From the NCBI RefSeq assembly GCF_028372415.1, contig NC_092879.1, forward strand, positions 98,125,055-98,189,054: a DNA stretch of 64,000 nt. Direction: 5' to 3'. This DNA is from Notamacropus eugenii (lineage: Eukaryota > Chordata > Mammalia > Diprotodontia > Macropodidae). Below are positions 44,080 through 55,694 of the stretch, piece after piece (the first letter of the stretch is position 1; the number at the start of each line of letters is the position of its first letter). Below the pieces are notes generated by a model, which did not search any database, was not told the DNA's origin, and saw only the letters and a list, made by a program, of their open reading frames with translations. The translations under genes and the position numbers were made by a program.

Positions 44080-45835
44080 AAACTTTCATCAAGTGTCTCC
44101 TGTGGGCCATGCACTGTGGTTCAGACATAGACATAGACAAGCTGGCATGATCTTGGCACCAGTCCTTAAGGACGATGCAACCTGGCAGGGGCCTTGAGCA
44201 CTAACATGCAGAGAAGTGTTGTATAATGTCACATGATCCAGGCATCAGAGAGCCACCAAACAAAATCCTCTCGAATTCCAAGGGGCAGCCATTTTTAATT
44301 TTTTATTTATTTTTTAATTAAATTATTTTATTTATTTTCAGTGTTCGACAATCACTTCCATATATCTTAGATTTCCCCCTCCCTCCCCCCCATTCCCTCT
44401 CCTTTCCCACTCTCTCCCTGAGATGGTGTACAATCTTATATAGGTTCTACAGGGCAGCCATTTTTATAAGATGGGGAAATGGAAGAACAGGAGGAGGGAA
44501 GGTTAGAGAGGCCTTCTTGGAGAGGGAGGCTTTTTAATTGATATTTAAATGTTTGGTGGGAATTATAAGGGTGAAACCAGGAAGGGGAGGCACTCCAAAT
44601 CTAAGGGTAAGCTTAGGAAAGGCACAGAAGCAGAAGAGCGCTCAGCATGCTATGGGGCCAGGGAGTGAGTGGTCTGTTTTGGCTGGAGTGCAAAGTGTGG
44701 AAGGGAATAATATTATAGAAGACTGGAGACTGAGGGTGGTGCCAGTGAATGGAAGTTTCTGGCTGCCAGCAAGAAGGATTTGACTTCTTGGGAAGGTGAT
44801 AGTGAACCTTTGCAGATCATCGAATTAGGGCCAGAAGGGTAGAGCTTAGAAATCCAAAGACCTGTTAGGAGTCTGCTGCTATAGGCAAAGGACATATTTG
44901 TACTAGAAAGGTGGCAGTGAGATCAGAGACAAGGACAGGATGCAGAAATGTTACAGAGCAAGACCTGGATCAGCACATGGGAGAGCCAGTGAATGGTAGT
45001 GCCAGAGATGGAGACTGCCAAGTCAGAAGGAGTGAGTCGATTTAGATCTAAAGAAAATGAGCTTGCTTTTGGATGTGCAGGTGGGATGTCCAGGTAGAAA
45101 CTTCCTCAAGGCAGTTGAAGCTTAGAAGAAAGTCTATGATTGGAAATAGGGATTTGGGGGTTTTCTCTATAGAGGAAGTAGCTGAAGCTGTCAGAGTAAA
45201 AGACAGCCAAGTAAGAGAGTAGAGAGAGAAAAAGACCAAGGCTTGCCCCCTGGGTCACTGCCTACCCAAAGGGGTCGGGAAGGTTTGAAGGGCTAGTAAA
45301 GGAGAGAGAGGAGGGACAGGGAGCAGTGGGAGGAGACTCATGAGTGCATGGTAGTATTAGGGCCCCAGAACCAAAGGCTACAGGACAGTCACAGATATGA
45401 GCACTGAGGAAAGGCCATTGGCTTTGATGATGACATTATTGGTGACCTTAGAGGCTGAGAAGGCCAGGGAGGGAGAGGGGACCATTCCCTGAGCCGGTTA
45501 GGACAGTCAAGGGAAGACTCAAGAAGATCTGAGGATGCTTGCAGGGTAGATGGAGAGGAGCCAGTGGCAAGGTAGAGAGAGAAAACTCTTGATTGAGCAA
45601 AGGGAATGGGATCCAGGACACCAAGACAGGACTTTGCCTTATTGGACGGGAGACGTGTTTTTTCTTCTTGGGCAGCAGGACAAGAAGAGAAGGAAGGAAA
45701 TGCTGCAGAGAGCTTGGAGTAGGAGAACTGAAGAAGTTAGTGATGGATAATCCCAGCAAAGACAGACAGCAGGAGGTTAGGTCATCTGCTGTCCATGTAG
45801 CACTAAGAGGGTTGGTGAGAAGTAGAGAAAAGTCA
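44080..45835 (-). repeat. L2-like LINE remnant, antisense, split by an L1
   Basis: Same type of purine-rich, stop-poor antisense sequence as 41.3-43.0 kb, starting with the reversed L2 3' end ('gtgtctcctgtgggccatgc') and containing 'aggaaaggccattggctttg' and 'attggtgaccttagag', which are L2 ORF2 landmarks. The 177-codon minus frame at 45,981-45,448 is part of this remnant. Confidence 0.6.
44298..44451 (-). mobile_element. Short 5'-truncated L1 with 15-bp TSD
   Basis: 154 bp of L1 3' UTR ('gtgttcgacaatcacttcca') with an AT-rich left tail, flanked by GGGCAGCCATTTTTA at 44,283-44,297 and 44,452-44,466. Inserted in the L2 remnant. Same 3' subfamily as 10,935-11,334. Confidence 0.88.
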
Positions 45836-46400
45836 AATTGACAAGAATTTTGTAAGTGCCTACTATGTGCCAGACTCCGTCCTAAGTCCTTGGGATACAA
45901 AGAAAGACAAAACAGCCTCTTTGCTTCAGAAGCCCCTAGTGTAATGGCAGAGACGACACATAAACAACTATATATGGACAAAATCTATGCCAGGAAAATA
46001 GGGTGTTATCTTCAGAGGGAAGGGCCCAAAATGGAGGGGGATCGGGAAAACTTTCTTGCAAAAAAAAAGGTTTTAGCTGAGACTTGAAGGCAGTTAGGAG
46101 GTGGAGGTGCAGAGGGAGAACGTCACTATTGCAGGAATGGGGGACAGCTAGGGATAATGCAGCCAAGAGATGAAGTATCCTGTGTAAGGAATAGTATGGA
46201 GACCAGAGTGTGGAGGGAGAAACAGGTAAGGAGACTGAAAGGGTAGGGAAGGGCAAGGGAAGGGATTTGGCTTGAGCCCCTGGAGTTTATTGAATGGGAG
46301 AGTGATGTAGTCAGAGCTTGTTAGACAACTGACTGGAGGATGGACTGGAATGGCAAGAGGGTGGTGGCAGTGTCAGGAGATCAGCAGATACGTACAAGAG
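45836..46400 (-). repeat. Second L2-like 3' end, antisense
   Basis: 'gtgcctactatgtgccagac', 'ttgggatacaaagaaagac', then the usual antisense L2 body ending around 'gtggcagtgtcaggagatc'. Head-to-tail with the previous L2 remnant. Confidence 0.65.
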
Positions 46401-47329
46401 ATATCGGGAAGATTTGACAACTCCTTGGACCTAGGGGTGTGGGCAGAGGGGGAGGGGTGGAAGGTGTCACCTCAGTGTGAGCTGGGGCATCCCTGATAGG
46501 GAACATGTTTGGAATGGTCTCCAGGGGGAGATTGTAGGATGAGCTAAGGTTAGCTATCATACCGTAAGAGACAAAATGTGTCCCTTGCAAGGTAAGAATG
46601 GGATCTGACTGAATATTCTCACACATGTTATAGTCACGGGAGGGGTCACCTCTGGGTTCTGAGCACCCGGAGAGATTGGAGCAGTACCAAAAAGCCTGGT
46701 TAGTCCACAGCAAATACCGCCCTGATGGGGGGAGGGGGGCAGACGTTGCTGGCTCCCATGATGGTGATTTTCATATTTCATTCTATTTGTTTTGAAAAAT
46801 CAGAACAGTTCCCATTCCCATAGCTCTTTAAAGCTGACAAACTGCTGCTTTCTCTACAACTTCGTGAGATGAATAGCACCAGGTTTCACTTCTCTGCTTT
46901 ACAGAGGAAGAGCCTGAAGGTCCTAGAGGTGACATGGCTTGTCCTATGGACACCCAGCTAGGAAGCACTGAACCAGGAGTTGACCCTAGTGCTGGTTCCT
47001 TGAGGCCAACCCTGTGCTATCTGCTCCCTCAAGGAGGAGTCAACAGGGTGCTCTTGGGAGGCCCCAAGGGCAGAGGTGAGGAATGATAGGGAGAGGACAG
47101 CCAGGGGGTTTATTGGACATGGACACAATGGTCAGTTTCCAAGACTTCTTTTCACTCTCTACCCGACCAACCCCAGTGGTGCTGAGATTGGAACAAGAGG
47201 ATGCAGCCTTCCCATGCAGAATCAGGGAAGCAGCAGAGGAGAGGGCTGAGCAGTCTGAGGAAAGGGGAAGAGTCTGCCACATACAGAACAACGCACCACT
47301 TGTCAGTTCCTAGTTTCTTTGGTTAAACC
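46401..47329. other. Unassigned; weak antisense MIR
   Basis: 46,840-47,035 resembles a reversed MIR ('cagaggaagagcctgaagg', 'cacccagctaggaagcactg'). The remainder has no recognised feature. Confidence 0.4.
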
Positions 47330-47470
47330 GTTGGGCTCAGGAGGAGAAAGTGAAGCTGGTGACCTTGCCCAGCCCTGCCTCACTCCAAACAAAGTCAAGT
47401 GCAAGTGATTTCATCATTTCTCTGATGGCATGGTCTTCTTCAGCAAGGACAAACACAGGCAGATTAAGCC
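47330..47470 (+). repeat. RTE-tailed marsupial SINE fragment
   Basis: Matches 38,370-38,510: 'ctcaggaggagaaagtgaag', 'gtgaccttgcccagccctgc', 'gcaagtgatttcatcatttc', 'atggtcttcttcagcaagga'. Confidence 0.7.
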
Positions 47471-48109
47471 ATGGTTACAAACTCTTGGCATTTGCCCTTA
47501 CGGGATGTCGCTCTTGTCCCCAAGCCCACACAGCTGAGGCCTAGCCCACACCTAGTCATTGGGGAGGAGGAGTATCACTGACCCGAGGAATAGGCCTTCT
47601 CCTTACCTATGAGTAAGGGCAGAGTGGAGCTGGGGCCAAAGGAGCCTCCTCCACATGGAAGGGCTTGTCCAAGTTTTGAAAGCATGGGCTGAGAAGGGAG
47701 GAGAAAGGGCAGAGAAAGCTCAGGAACATATGCAATGGATACCCTCCAGATTGGGAGAAGGGAAATAGGGGGGGTCAGACTTACCTGTCATTGCCCCAGA
47801 TAACAGGGCTAATGACATATTGGGGTAGGGGTGAAAGAAGGGCAGATCTCAGAATCTCCCAACAGTCAATGGCAAGGGCTGCCAGTCTCATGATGTCACT
47901 GGAAGTATTTGAGTCGAAAGAGGCTAGATGAATATCCTTCAAGAATGTGGTAAAAGTGATTGGGGGTCAGAGATATTTACACATGGAAAGGGCCTGAGGG
48001 AGCATCTAGTATCATCTGCCTCATTTGACACAGTGAGGCAGCCCAGAAAGTTGGGGGCATGCCAAGATTTTGAATGCATTTAATGGAGGTGGGACATTTT
48101 AGCCTCGTC
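47471..48109. other. No feature recognised
   Basis: Mixed composition, no conserved frame, no clear repeat boundary. Confidence 0.3.
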
Positions 48110-49080
48110 TCTTAGGTAATGGCTTATTACTACTGTAGAGGGCAGCACCATCCTCCCAGCCTTCAGTCATCCTGGATGCCTCACTCTCCCTGTCCCCACC
48201 CCCCCCCATATCTAAGCTGTTGTTTCAAGTTGTCAATTTCACATTCATAACCCCTCTCAAATATAACTCTTTCTTTCCTCTGACATTACCGCTATTCTGG
48301 TGTATCCCCATGGATCAGCTCATGCCTTGACCACTGCAGTAGCTGCTGGGGGTTCTACCTGCCTCAAGTCTCTCCCCAGTCCAATCTGTCCTCCATTCAG
48401 CCACCAAAGGGCTTTTTCCAAATTGCAAGTCCCACAATGTCACTCTATTACTCAGTAAACTTCAGTGGCTCCCTATTGCCTCCAGAATAAAATACAAAAT
48501 GCTCGCTATTTGGCATTCAAGGTCTTTTGTCACCTGCCCCTTCCTACCTCTCCAGTTTTTTACACTTTACTCCCCAACATGTATTCTTTGATCTAGTAAC
48601 ACTGGCCTCCTGGCTGTATGTGAACAGACTAACCCTAAATGTGCTCACCCTGGGCATTCTCTCTGGCTGTCCCTCCTGCCTGGAATGCTCTCCCTCCTGT
48701 GCACTAACTATTGACCTCTGTGGCCACCTTCAAGTCCCAACTCCAATTCCATCTTCTCTAGGAAGCTTTCCCCAGGCTCTCTTCATTCCAGAGCCTTCCT
48801 CCTATTCGTTATTCTGTTCATTATTTCATTATTTCCTATTTATCCTGTAGCTTGATATATATGTATAAACACCCACATCTTCACACATGTATATGTACGT
48901 ACACACATATATGCACATATGCATGCAAACATATATTTATACATATACACACATTTGTTGGCATTAGATTGTAAGCTCCTTGAGGACAGGGACTGTCTTT
49001 TGCCTCTTTTTGTATCTCTAGGGCTTAGCACAGTGCCTGTGCCTATGCTAGTGGGTGCTGAATAAATTTGTTTGACTGAT
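48110..49080 (+). repeat. L2 LINE, sense, long 3' portion
   Basis: Contains 'ctcagtaaacttcagtggct', 'ccagaataaaatacaaaat', 'ggcattcaaggtcttttgtc', 'ctgcctggaatgctctccc', and the terminal 'gattgtaagctccttgagga' to 'cagtgcctg...gctgaataaa' block. A CATA microsatellite sits at 48,855-48,955. Non-coding. Confidence 0.8.
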
Positions 49081-49639
49081 TGTTATAAGATTCAGATGAG
49101 CTAATGAGCGTATGTGAGTGCCTGGCAAATCTTCAAACACTGTGCCCAAGCTGCCTTGTTCTAGGAATTGAAGTGACGGACAAAGCAGGGCCAAGATGGT
49201 TTCTAGCGTAGGTGGTGAGGCAAGCTGCAACTACTGTACTATGAGGAACACGGTAGGATTTGGTCAGTGATTTTGCATGTGGGGCAACAGAGAATGACTG
49301 GGAGAAGTCCTGAGATTGCTTTCTGGGGCTACAGCAGTGGAGGTCACTGACGGCTCTAGGGAAGGTAGCCCAGGTAGAGAGGCCCTTCTCTGACCCTCCT
49401 CGGTGGAGACACTCGTGTCACAAGATTCCTATCATACTAGCAACGTGCTGTCTGCAGCTAAGGAGATTTCGAGTGAGACTGAGAAGTTGGATCTGGTCAC
49501 TGCTTCAGGAGGCAGAGCCTGGCAAGAGCACAGAATGGGCAAAAGATCCTGGGGGAGGCCAAGGCAGCAACAGAGGCAAGAGTGAGGAGGGCCTGGTATC
49601 TGCTCATCAGGTCTGCCAAAGGGAAAGAAGGGAGTGGTG
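49081..49639. other. No gene recognised
   Basis: No conserved frame. Nothing diagnostic. Confidence 0.3.
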
Positions 49640-49780
49640 GCTGTCATCTGATACAATAAAGGGATACAGTATAGAGCAGTGGAAAGAGGACTCGTCACAT
49701 GGGCCAGGTTCAGATTTCCCTCTGACACACAGTGATCTTGGGCAAGTCACTTTCCCTCAGGTTTGTCCTCAGTCAAATGA
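49640..49780 (+). repeat. MIR-core SINE
   Basis: 'agcagtggaaagaggactcg', 'ggttcagatttccctctgac', 'gatcttgggcaagtcacttt'. Confidence 0.7.
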
Positions 49781-50034
49781 AGGGGTTGCATGCCACTGTT
49801 GGCATCTGAGTTCTTTCCTCGCTCCCCATTAGGACCCTCAAATCTTCGTGAGAATAGATTTTTAGGAAGAACTAGAAGCAAACTAGTTCGGAATAGACTG
49901 AGAGAGCTGGGATTGGAGGAGCCTGGGGATGATGAGACAGGAGACAAGTGTCCTTCAAGTATATTAGGACTTGAGACACCGTTCAAAAAAAAGAGGACTG
50001 CTCGCTTCTGCATTCTGCAATTCTGATTCCCAGG

Positions 50035-51300
50035 TCTTCTCTCTCGGTCTCCGTCTCTCTCTTTCTCTCTCCCTCCTCCTTCCTCACCTTCTCACTCTTT
50101 CTCATTTGGCCTCTCTGCCTCGTTCTTCTCTTATCTCCCTTCTGCTTTCTACCTCTGGCTCAGGTCCTTCCCCAAATCTCTCATTCACTTCCTTGACATT
50201 TCCCTGTTCTTACTAACGGCCTTTCTCTCCATGTGCCTCGCCCTCCTTTCACTATGCCCCCTCCATCTTCCCCTCCTCCCCTTCTATCTCTGTTCTCCCT
50301 TCAGCCTCCTCCTCCCCTTTGTTGCCTTTCTCTCCCTCCCTCCTGCCTCCTTTACTCCACATTGGACCCAGCTCCTGTGGCCTCCTCTTCTGATCCCCCG
50401 TCTCTTGGTACTTAGCCTCCTCTCTCCTTCCAGCCAGCCTCCCCTCCCATGTCCCTCTTGCTTCATCCTCCCCCCATGTTCCTCCTGCCGCATCCCCCCT
50501 CCCATCTTTCTCTTGCTTCATCCTCCTCCCATCTCCCTCCTGCCGCATCCCCCCTCCCATCTTTCTCTTGCTTCATCCTCCTCCCATCTCCCTCCTGCCG
50601 CATCCCCCCTCCCATCTCCCTCCTGCTGCATCCCCCCTCCCATCTCTCTCCTGCTTCATCCCCCTCCCATGTCCCTCCTGCCGCATCCCCCCTCCCTTGT
50701 CCCTCCTGCCGCATCCCCCTCCCATCTTCTTCCTGCTTCATCCTCCTCCCATCTCCCTCTTGCTTCATCCTCTTCCCATGTCCCTCTTCCGCATCCCCCC
50801 TCCCATTTCCCTCCTGCCTCCTTTTCCCCTTCAATCCACCTCCTGTTGTCTCCTCCCATTCCCCAATTTCCGGCTCCCCCTCTCCCCCTCCCAACCAGTT
50901 TGTGCCATCTCCTCTTCTATCTCCTTAGCTCCTGCTTGCTTCCCAGTGCATGGTCATCCTGTTAACCCCCTCCCATCCTGGCCTTCTTTGTACCTACCTT
51001 TCTCATCTCCCTTGCCCCTACTCCTGTCTCTTCTCCAGGTAGCTCCCCTTCCCGTCCCCTGGACCTTTCTCTCTCCCTCCTCTCCCAAGCCTTTCTTCCC
51101 TTCTTGTGTTCCCTGCCTGCCCCCAATCCCTGCTTCCTCCCTTTCCTAATCTCCTCCTCCTACAGTTCCATCTTGTATCTCCCTTCTGCTCTCCCAGCCC
51201 CCATCCCTTCTTTCTTCCTTGGGCCTTTCTCTCTCCACTGGTGCTACTGCAGTCTCCTTCCCACCCTCCTCCTCCACTTTGTGTCTTGGATCCCTTGGAC
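50035..51300. repeat. Long polypyrimidine tract with a 25-28 bp minisatellite
   Basis: About 1.25 kb of nearly pure C/T on the plus strand. From about 50,450 to 50,830 roughly 14 variant units of the form CTGCCGCATCCCCCCTCCCA alternate with CTGCTTCATCCTCCTCCCA types. All frames stay open on both strands for hundreds of codons because the only bases are C and T (or G and A), so the Pro/Ser-rich and Gly/Glu-rich ORFs are not evidence of genes. Confidence 0.9.
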
Positions 51301-51429
51301 AGGCTGGTGAAGCCCATGGACGCCATCTCAGAGGAATGCTCTAGGATGCAGAACCTCAAATCCATAAGATTACTAAGAAAACCAATTTGAATACAATCCT
51401 CTTATCAAACTTCTCAAAACAAAGGCCAT

Positions 51430-52060
51430 GGGTCCCAGGTCCAGACCTTTCTGCTCACTGGTCCTCCAGCTCCCACCTGTACCTCTCTTTTCCTTCCCTC
51501 CTTTGCTTTCATCTTCCTCATTCCGTTTGATTCTTCTGCCTCCTCCTTCCTCCTGGTGCCTCCTGTCCATTCTCTCCTCCCTCCCTCCCTCTCATTACCA
51601 CTCTTCTCAATTTCCTCATCTTAGCAATTCAACTCTACCTTGTCCTCCCTTCTTGAATCTGTCACCCCAGTTCCACCCAGCCACATCTCACTTTTGGGTC
51701 CCTCTGTAATGCAACTACTCCAACTGGGTCCACTGCAAATTTCTGTCACACAACATCACCTGGGCCTCACTGCTGCTAGGCAATCCTTCTATACTGCTCT
51801 CATCAACTCTCTCTCTCATTCACTGTGAGCCCCCTCTTCTCCCCTCTTCCTCATCTCCCATCACTCAGGTGCCTTCTGCCCACATCTCCTCCTTTGTCCT
51901 TGTGTCACAGGATGAGGGTATCAAGGCAATCCCATTCCATCTCATGCCCTCCAGCGATTGTCCCCTCTGGCATCCCTACAAACATCCCCATGGCTCCCAC
52001 ATCTGAACCCCCTCCCCACCCCACTTCATTTTTCTATTCCTGCTCACTATGATCCTATAT
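51430..52060. repeat. Further pyrimidine-rich DNA
   Basis: Less pure than the preceding tract. 51,640-51,800 resembles the L2-type sequence seen elsewhere ('gggtccctctgtaatgcaac'). No gene. Confidence 0.4.
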
Positions 52061-52064
52061 GTAT

Positions 52065-52885
52065 ATGTTTCACAAGCATATAACAATGAGGTCAGCACAA
52101 CGGCTCTGTAGACCTTCAGTTTGGTAGTCAGTCTAATACCTTTTCTCTCCCAAACCTTTCTTCAGAGCCTCCCAAACATTGAGCTAGCTCTGGCAATGCA
52201 TGCATCAACCTCACTGTCAATGTGTACATCCCTGGAAAGTACACTACCAAGGTAAGTGAACTTATCCACAGCATTCAAAACTTCTCCATTTGTTGTAACC
52301 GATGGTTCCATGTATGGGACAGTCTACCAGTGCCATGCCAGGAAACTGAATCGCTTCCATTGGAACTGTCTTAGGAAGATTCTGAGGATCACCTGGCAGG
52401 ACGCTGAAGTCCTTGCTCGAGCTGAACTGCCAAGTTTTCAAACTATGCTTCAGAGAACGTAACTCTGATGGGCTGTCCATGTTGTTCGAATGCAAAATGT
52501 ACACTTGCCAAAAAGACTATTTTATGGAGAACTTGCATGGGGCAGGTGATCACATGGTGGCCGGAAGAAACGATACAAGGACACTCTCAAGGTCTCCCTC
52601 AAGAGCTTTGGATTTGACTGTACAACATGGGAGACCCCGGCACAGAACTGCTGAGCATGGCGTGCTCACATCAGAAAGGGTGCTGTGCTCTTTGAGCAAA
52701 GCAGAATCAAGACAGCACAAAGTAAATGTAGGATGCGCCAATTTGGGATATCCACCCCACATATTCACACGGACTATTGGTGCCCAACCTGTGGTGGAGC
52801 ATTTGAGCTTGGACACATTGAAACTTCACTTTGCAATAGTGACATCATTTTTGTTCTCTTTGAAGGACAACAACCATCACCACAA
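52065..52885 (+). mobile_element. RTE-clade LINE 3' end with twin-primed 5' inversion
   Basis: 52,317-52,885 reads plus-strand RTE ORF2 C terminus: VYQCHARKLNRFHWNCLRKI, TWQDAEVLARAELPSFQTML and later a CPTCGG zinc-knuckle-like end. 52,065-52,316 reads on the minus strand as the immediately preceding part: DKFTYLGSVLSRDVHIDSEV, a KGIRLTTKLKVYRAVVL block, and a LLYACET end. The protein continuity runs from ...LLYACET straight into VYQ..., so the 5' part is inverted. Multiple stops. The 3' end runs into (CA)n. Confidence 0.85.
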
Positions 52886-52928
52886 CACACACAGACACAC
52901 AGACACACACACACACACACACACATAT
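52886..52928. repeat. (CA)n microsatellite at RTE 3' end
   Basis: ACACACAG units then a CA run of about 14. RTE elements commonly end in short tandem repeats rather than poly(A). Confidence 0.85.
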
Positions 52929-53439
52929 GAAATGAAGAAGAAGGCATTCACAATCAGGGCCTCCCCCCTCCCCTTCTCCTCATACCTCCTTACAATCAGG
53001 CTTCTGACTTTATCATTCCAAAGTTACAGATGACCTCTTAGTTTCCAAAGTCAATGGCCATTTCTCCTTGACCTCTCCTTCGGCCTCTCCTTCTTGATGC
53101 TCACTTCTCTGGGCACCCCACTCCCTCCTGGCTCCCCTCCTCCCTCCCTGACCACTCCTGCTCTGTCTCCTTCCCCTCAGGGTCTGTCCTGGGCTCTCTT
53201 CCCTTCTCCCTCTAGAAAGCTTCACTTGACCATCTTCTCAGCATCCATGGATTTTATTACCATCTCTGTGCTAAGGGTTCTCACATCCACCAATCCTGCC
53301 CCAGCCTCTCTGCTGACCTCCAGTCTCCCATCTCCACCTGCCTGTCACACATCTCATATGTTCAAAACAGAGCTGGCAATCTTTCCCCCTAAGCCCTGCC
53401 CCTCTTACTTTCCCTTTAATGTAGAAGGCAGCACAATTA
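52929..53439. other. Pyrimidine-rich, no gene
   Basis: C/T-rich DNA with open but low-complexity frames. Possibly the upstream part of the L2 that follows. Confidence 0.35.
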
Positions 53440-53880
53440 TCCCATCCCTCAGGCTCCCTTCCCCCCCACCCAGTCATCCTGGATTCTTCACCATCTGTCA
53501 TCCCTCCATCTGTTGTGGAGACCTGTCTTCCAACAGCTCTCAAAGATACCCCCTCCTCTCTAACCCCATCCCCACCCCCAGTTCTAGTGCAGGCCCTCAT
53601 CTCGTCAGGCATGGACTATTCTAATAGTTGATAGGGGTGGGGAAAATCTGCCTACCTACTTCAAGTCTCTTCCCACTCCAATCCACTGTCCATTCAACCA
53701 TTCAAGTAACCATACTCAGTAATCTCCAGTGGCTTCTTAATGCCCCTAGGATCAAGTACAAAATACTCAGTTTTTGGTATTCAAGGTCTTTCATCACTTG
53801 CCCCTCCCAGGTACTCTGAGCCAGTGACACTTGGCTCCTGGCTGTGCTCCTGGTGTTTAACAAATGGTCACTGATTGATC
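53440..53880 (+). repeat. L2 LINE fragment, sense
   Basis: 'cccacccagtcatcctggat', 'cagtaatctccagtggcttc', 'aggatcaagtacaaaatact', 'ggtattcaaggtctttcatc', ending near 'ttaacaaatggtcactgatt'. Parallel to 48,160-48,540. Confidence 0.7.
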
Positions 53881-53928
53881 CCCTTCCTTTCTAATCTTTT
53901 TTTCTTATAACTCACTGGCTAATATATT

Positions 53929-54649
53929 TTCTTTTTTTTTTTGGTTTCTCTTCCTATTTTAAAAATTTAATAGTTTTTTTCAATTACACGTAAAGACAAT
54001 TTTCAGCATTCATTTTTGAAAGATTTTGAGTTCCAAATTTTTCTCCCTCCTTTCTCCTCTTCCCAAGACAATGAACAGTCTGATACAAGTTATACATGTG
54101 CAATCATGCAAAACATGTCACATTAGTCATGTTGTGAAAGAAGAAACAGAACAAAAAGAAAGGGCCGTAAAAAACAAACAAAAAAGTGAAAATAGTTTGC
54201 TTCAATCTGCATTCTGACATGATCTGTTCTCTCTCTTGATGTGGAGAGCATTTTCCATCATGAGTCTTTTGGAATTGTCTTGGATCATTATATTGCTGAG
54301 AAGAGCCAAGTCAGTCATAGTTGGTCATCATACAGTGATGCTGTTACTGTGTGTAATGTTCCGGTTCTGCTCCCCTCATTCAGCCTCCATTCATGTCAGT
54401 TTTCTTGGGTTTTTCTGAAGTCTGCCTGCTCATCATTTCTTATAGGAATGTATTCCATCACAATCATGTACCACCACTTGTTCAGCCATTCCCCAATGGA
54501 TGGGCATCCCCTCAGTTTCCAATTCTTTCCCACCACAAAAAGAACTGCTCTAAATATTTTTGTGCATGTGGGTCCTTTCCCCTTTTTCATGATCTTTGGT
54601 ATACAGCCCTAGTAGTGGTGTGGCCGGGCCAAAGGACATGCCCAGTTTG
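53929..54649 (-). mobile_element. 5'-truncated L1 with 13-bp TSD
   Basis: T-rich left end, then a marsupial L1 3' UTR in reverse. Bounded by TGGCTAATATATT at 53,916-53,928 and 54,650-54,662. The right end falls within the conserved tail block that includes 'ccattccccaatggatggg'. 721 bp. Confidence 0.88.
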
Positions 54650-54849
54650 TGGCTAATATATTCTCAAATTAGATACTTTGCACTTTCTATAAAATCATTT
54701 GTGTTAGACTACCATGGTTCTTTTGTGCAGAATTAACCGTTTCAGTTTTGTACGCTAGACAGCCCGTCCACAGATAGACTGATTTCCTCCACACGGGCAG
54801 ATGCAGACATGGTTATCCATAGCTAATGTACAACATACATAGTTTGTAC

Positions 54850-55340
54850 ATCTACCCATAGCCTCATTTGCCCCAGAGCCCTGCACCTGGGCAATCTGGG
54901 GAGCAAACAAGGCACTGGGATTACCACCTGCCTTCCCAAGGGGATGGGCTGGCTGGGCAGGATGGCTGGGGCTGCAGAAATCACTGTGGGCCAATGCAGA
55001 GTCTCCACTGTGGACACTGGGCTCTAGCTTGCCCCGCTTTCCCCCAGTAGACTACCCTAACTCTTGATATTGCTCCCCCTGACTGGGTAGGCCTCCCTAG
55101 GTTCTCCCTCTCCTTGCAGGTCCATCCTCAGAAGGCTAAGGCAGCCCTCTGAGGCCCACCCGGATCTCCTGCCTTCCTCTGCCATGGCATTTGTCTTTCC
55201 TGTTCCTTGGGGAACTTAGTCCCATACTTCTTTGCCCTCTGACTCCCCCATTTCACATGGGCCTGCAGTCCTGTACTCTCAGCTAGATTGTATGCCCTCA
55301 GAAAGGAGGGCCCATGTCTAATTTTCTGCCTGATGAGTAT
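54850..55340 (+). repeat. Diverged paralogous segment (pairs with 37,440-37,960)
   Basis: Collinear short blocks with 37,440-37,960 on the same strand. See that entry. The sequence between the blocks is diverged by several indels. Confidence 0.45.
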
Positions 55341-55394
55341 GGAAGTAGCAGTTGTTCAATGTTGCCTTACCAAAGGAGGATCCCTCTGGCTGGA

Positions 55395-55520
55395 ACAACG
55401 TGGTGGCAGTGACTGTGACGATGACATTGACGATGACGACACTGATAACGCTAATGACGCTGTTGATGACGATGTTGACAATAACGATGATGATGACATT
55501 GATGACGACCACCACCACAG
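55395..55520 (+). repeat. GAY-repeat, (GATGAC)n-like
   Basis: About 120 bp of variant GAC/GAT/AAC/ATT trinucleotides. In one frame it reads as an Asp-rich run (CDDDIDDDDTDNAND) and in others as Thr/Met-rich or, on the minus strand, Val/Ile/Ser-rich. No splice-flanked exon structure, so treated as a trinucleotide repeat. Confidence 0.75.
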
Positions 55521-55694
55521 GCCCAAGTTGCTATAGAAAGCACCTTCTGAGACCAGTGTTCTCATGCTGGTGTCCATTCTCTGGCTGCGGATCCTGGAAC
55601 TCTGACTTTGGACAAATACCACCAAAGACCAAGGCAAGACGTAAATCTATAGCAGTCAGTCAACAAGTATTATTGGGCACCTACCATGAGCTGG

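Noticed and set aside
45448-45981. A 177-codon minus-strand Ser/Leu-rich ORF
   Set aside because: Lies in antisense L2-type sequence and lacks the RT motifs in frame. Treated as LINE remnant.
50231-51149. Large Pro/Ser-rich protein genes (up to 244 codons) and their Gly/Glu-rich antisense partners
   Set aside because: The DNA is nearly pure C/T, so stops cannot occur. All frames are open and none has splice sites or domains.
52413-53033. A 206-codon plus-strand ORF after 52.4 kb
   Set aside because: It reads out-of-frame RTE ORF2 and then a (CA)n tract; the true RTE frame is shifted here.
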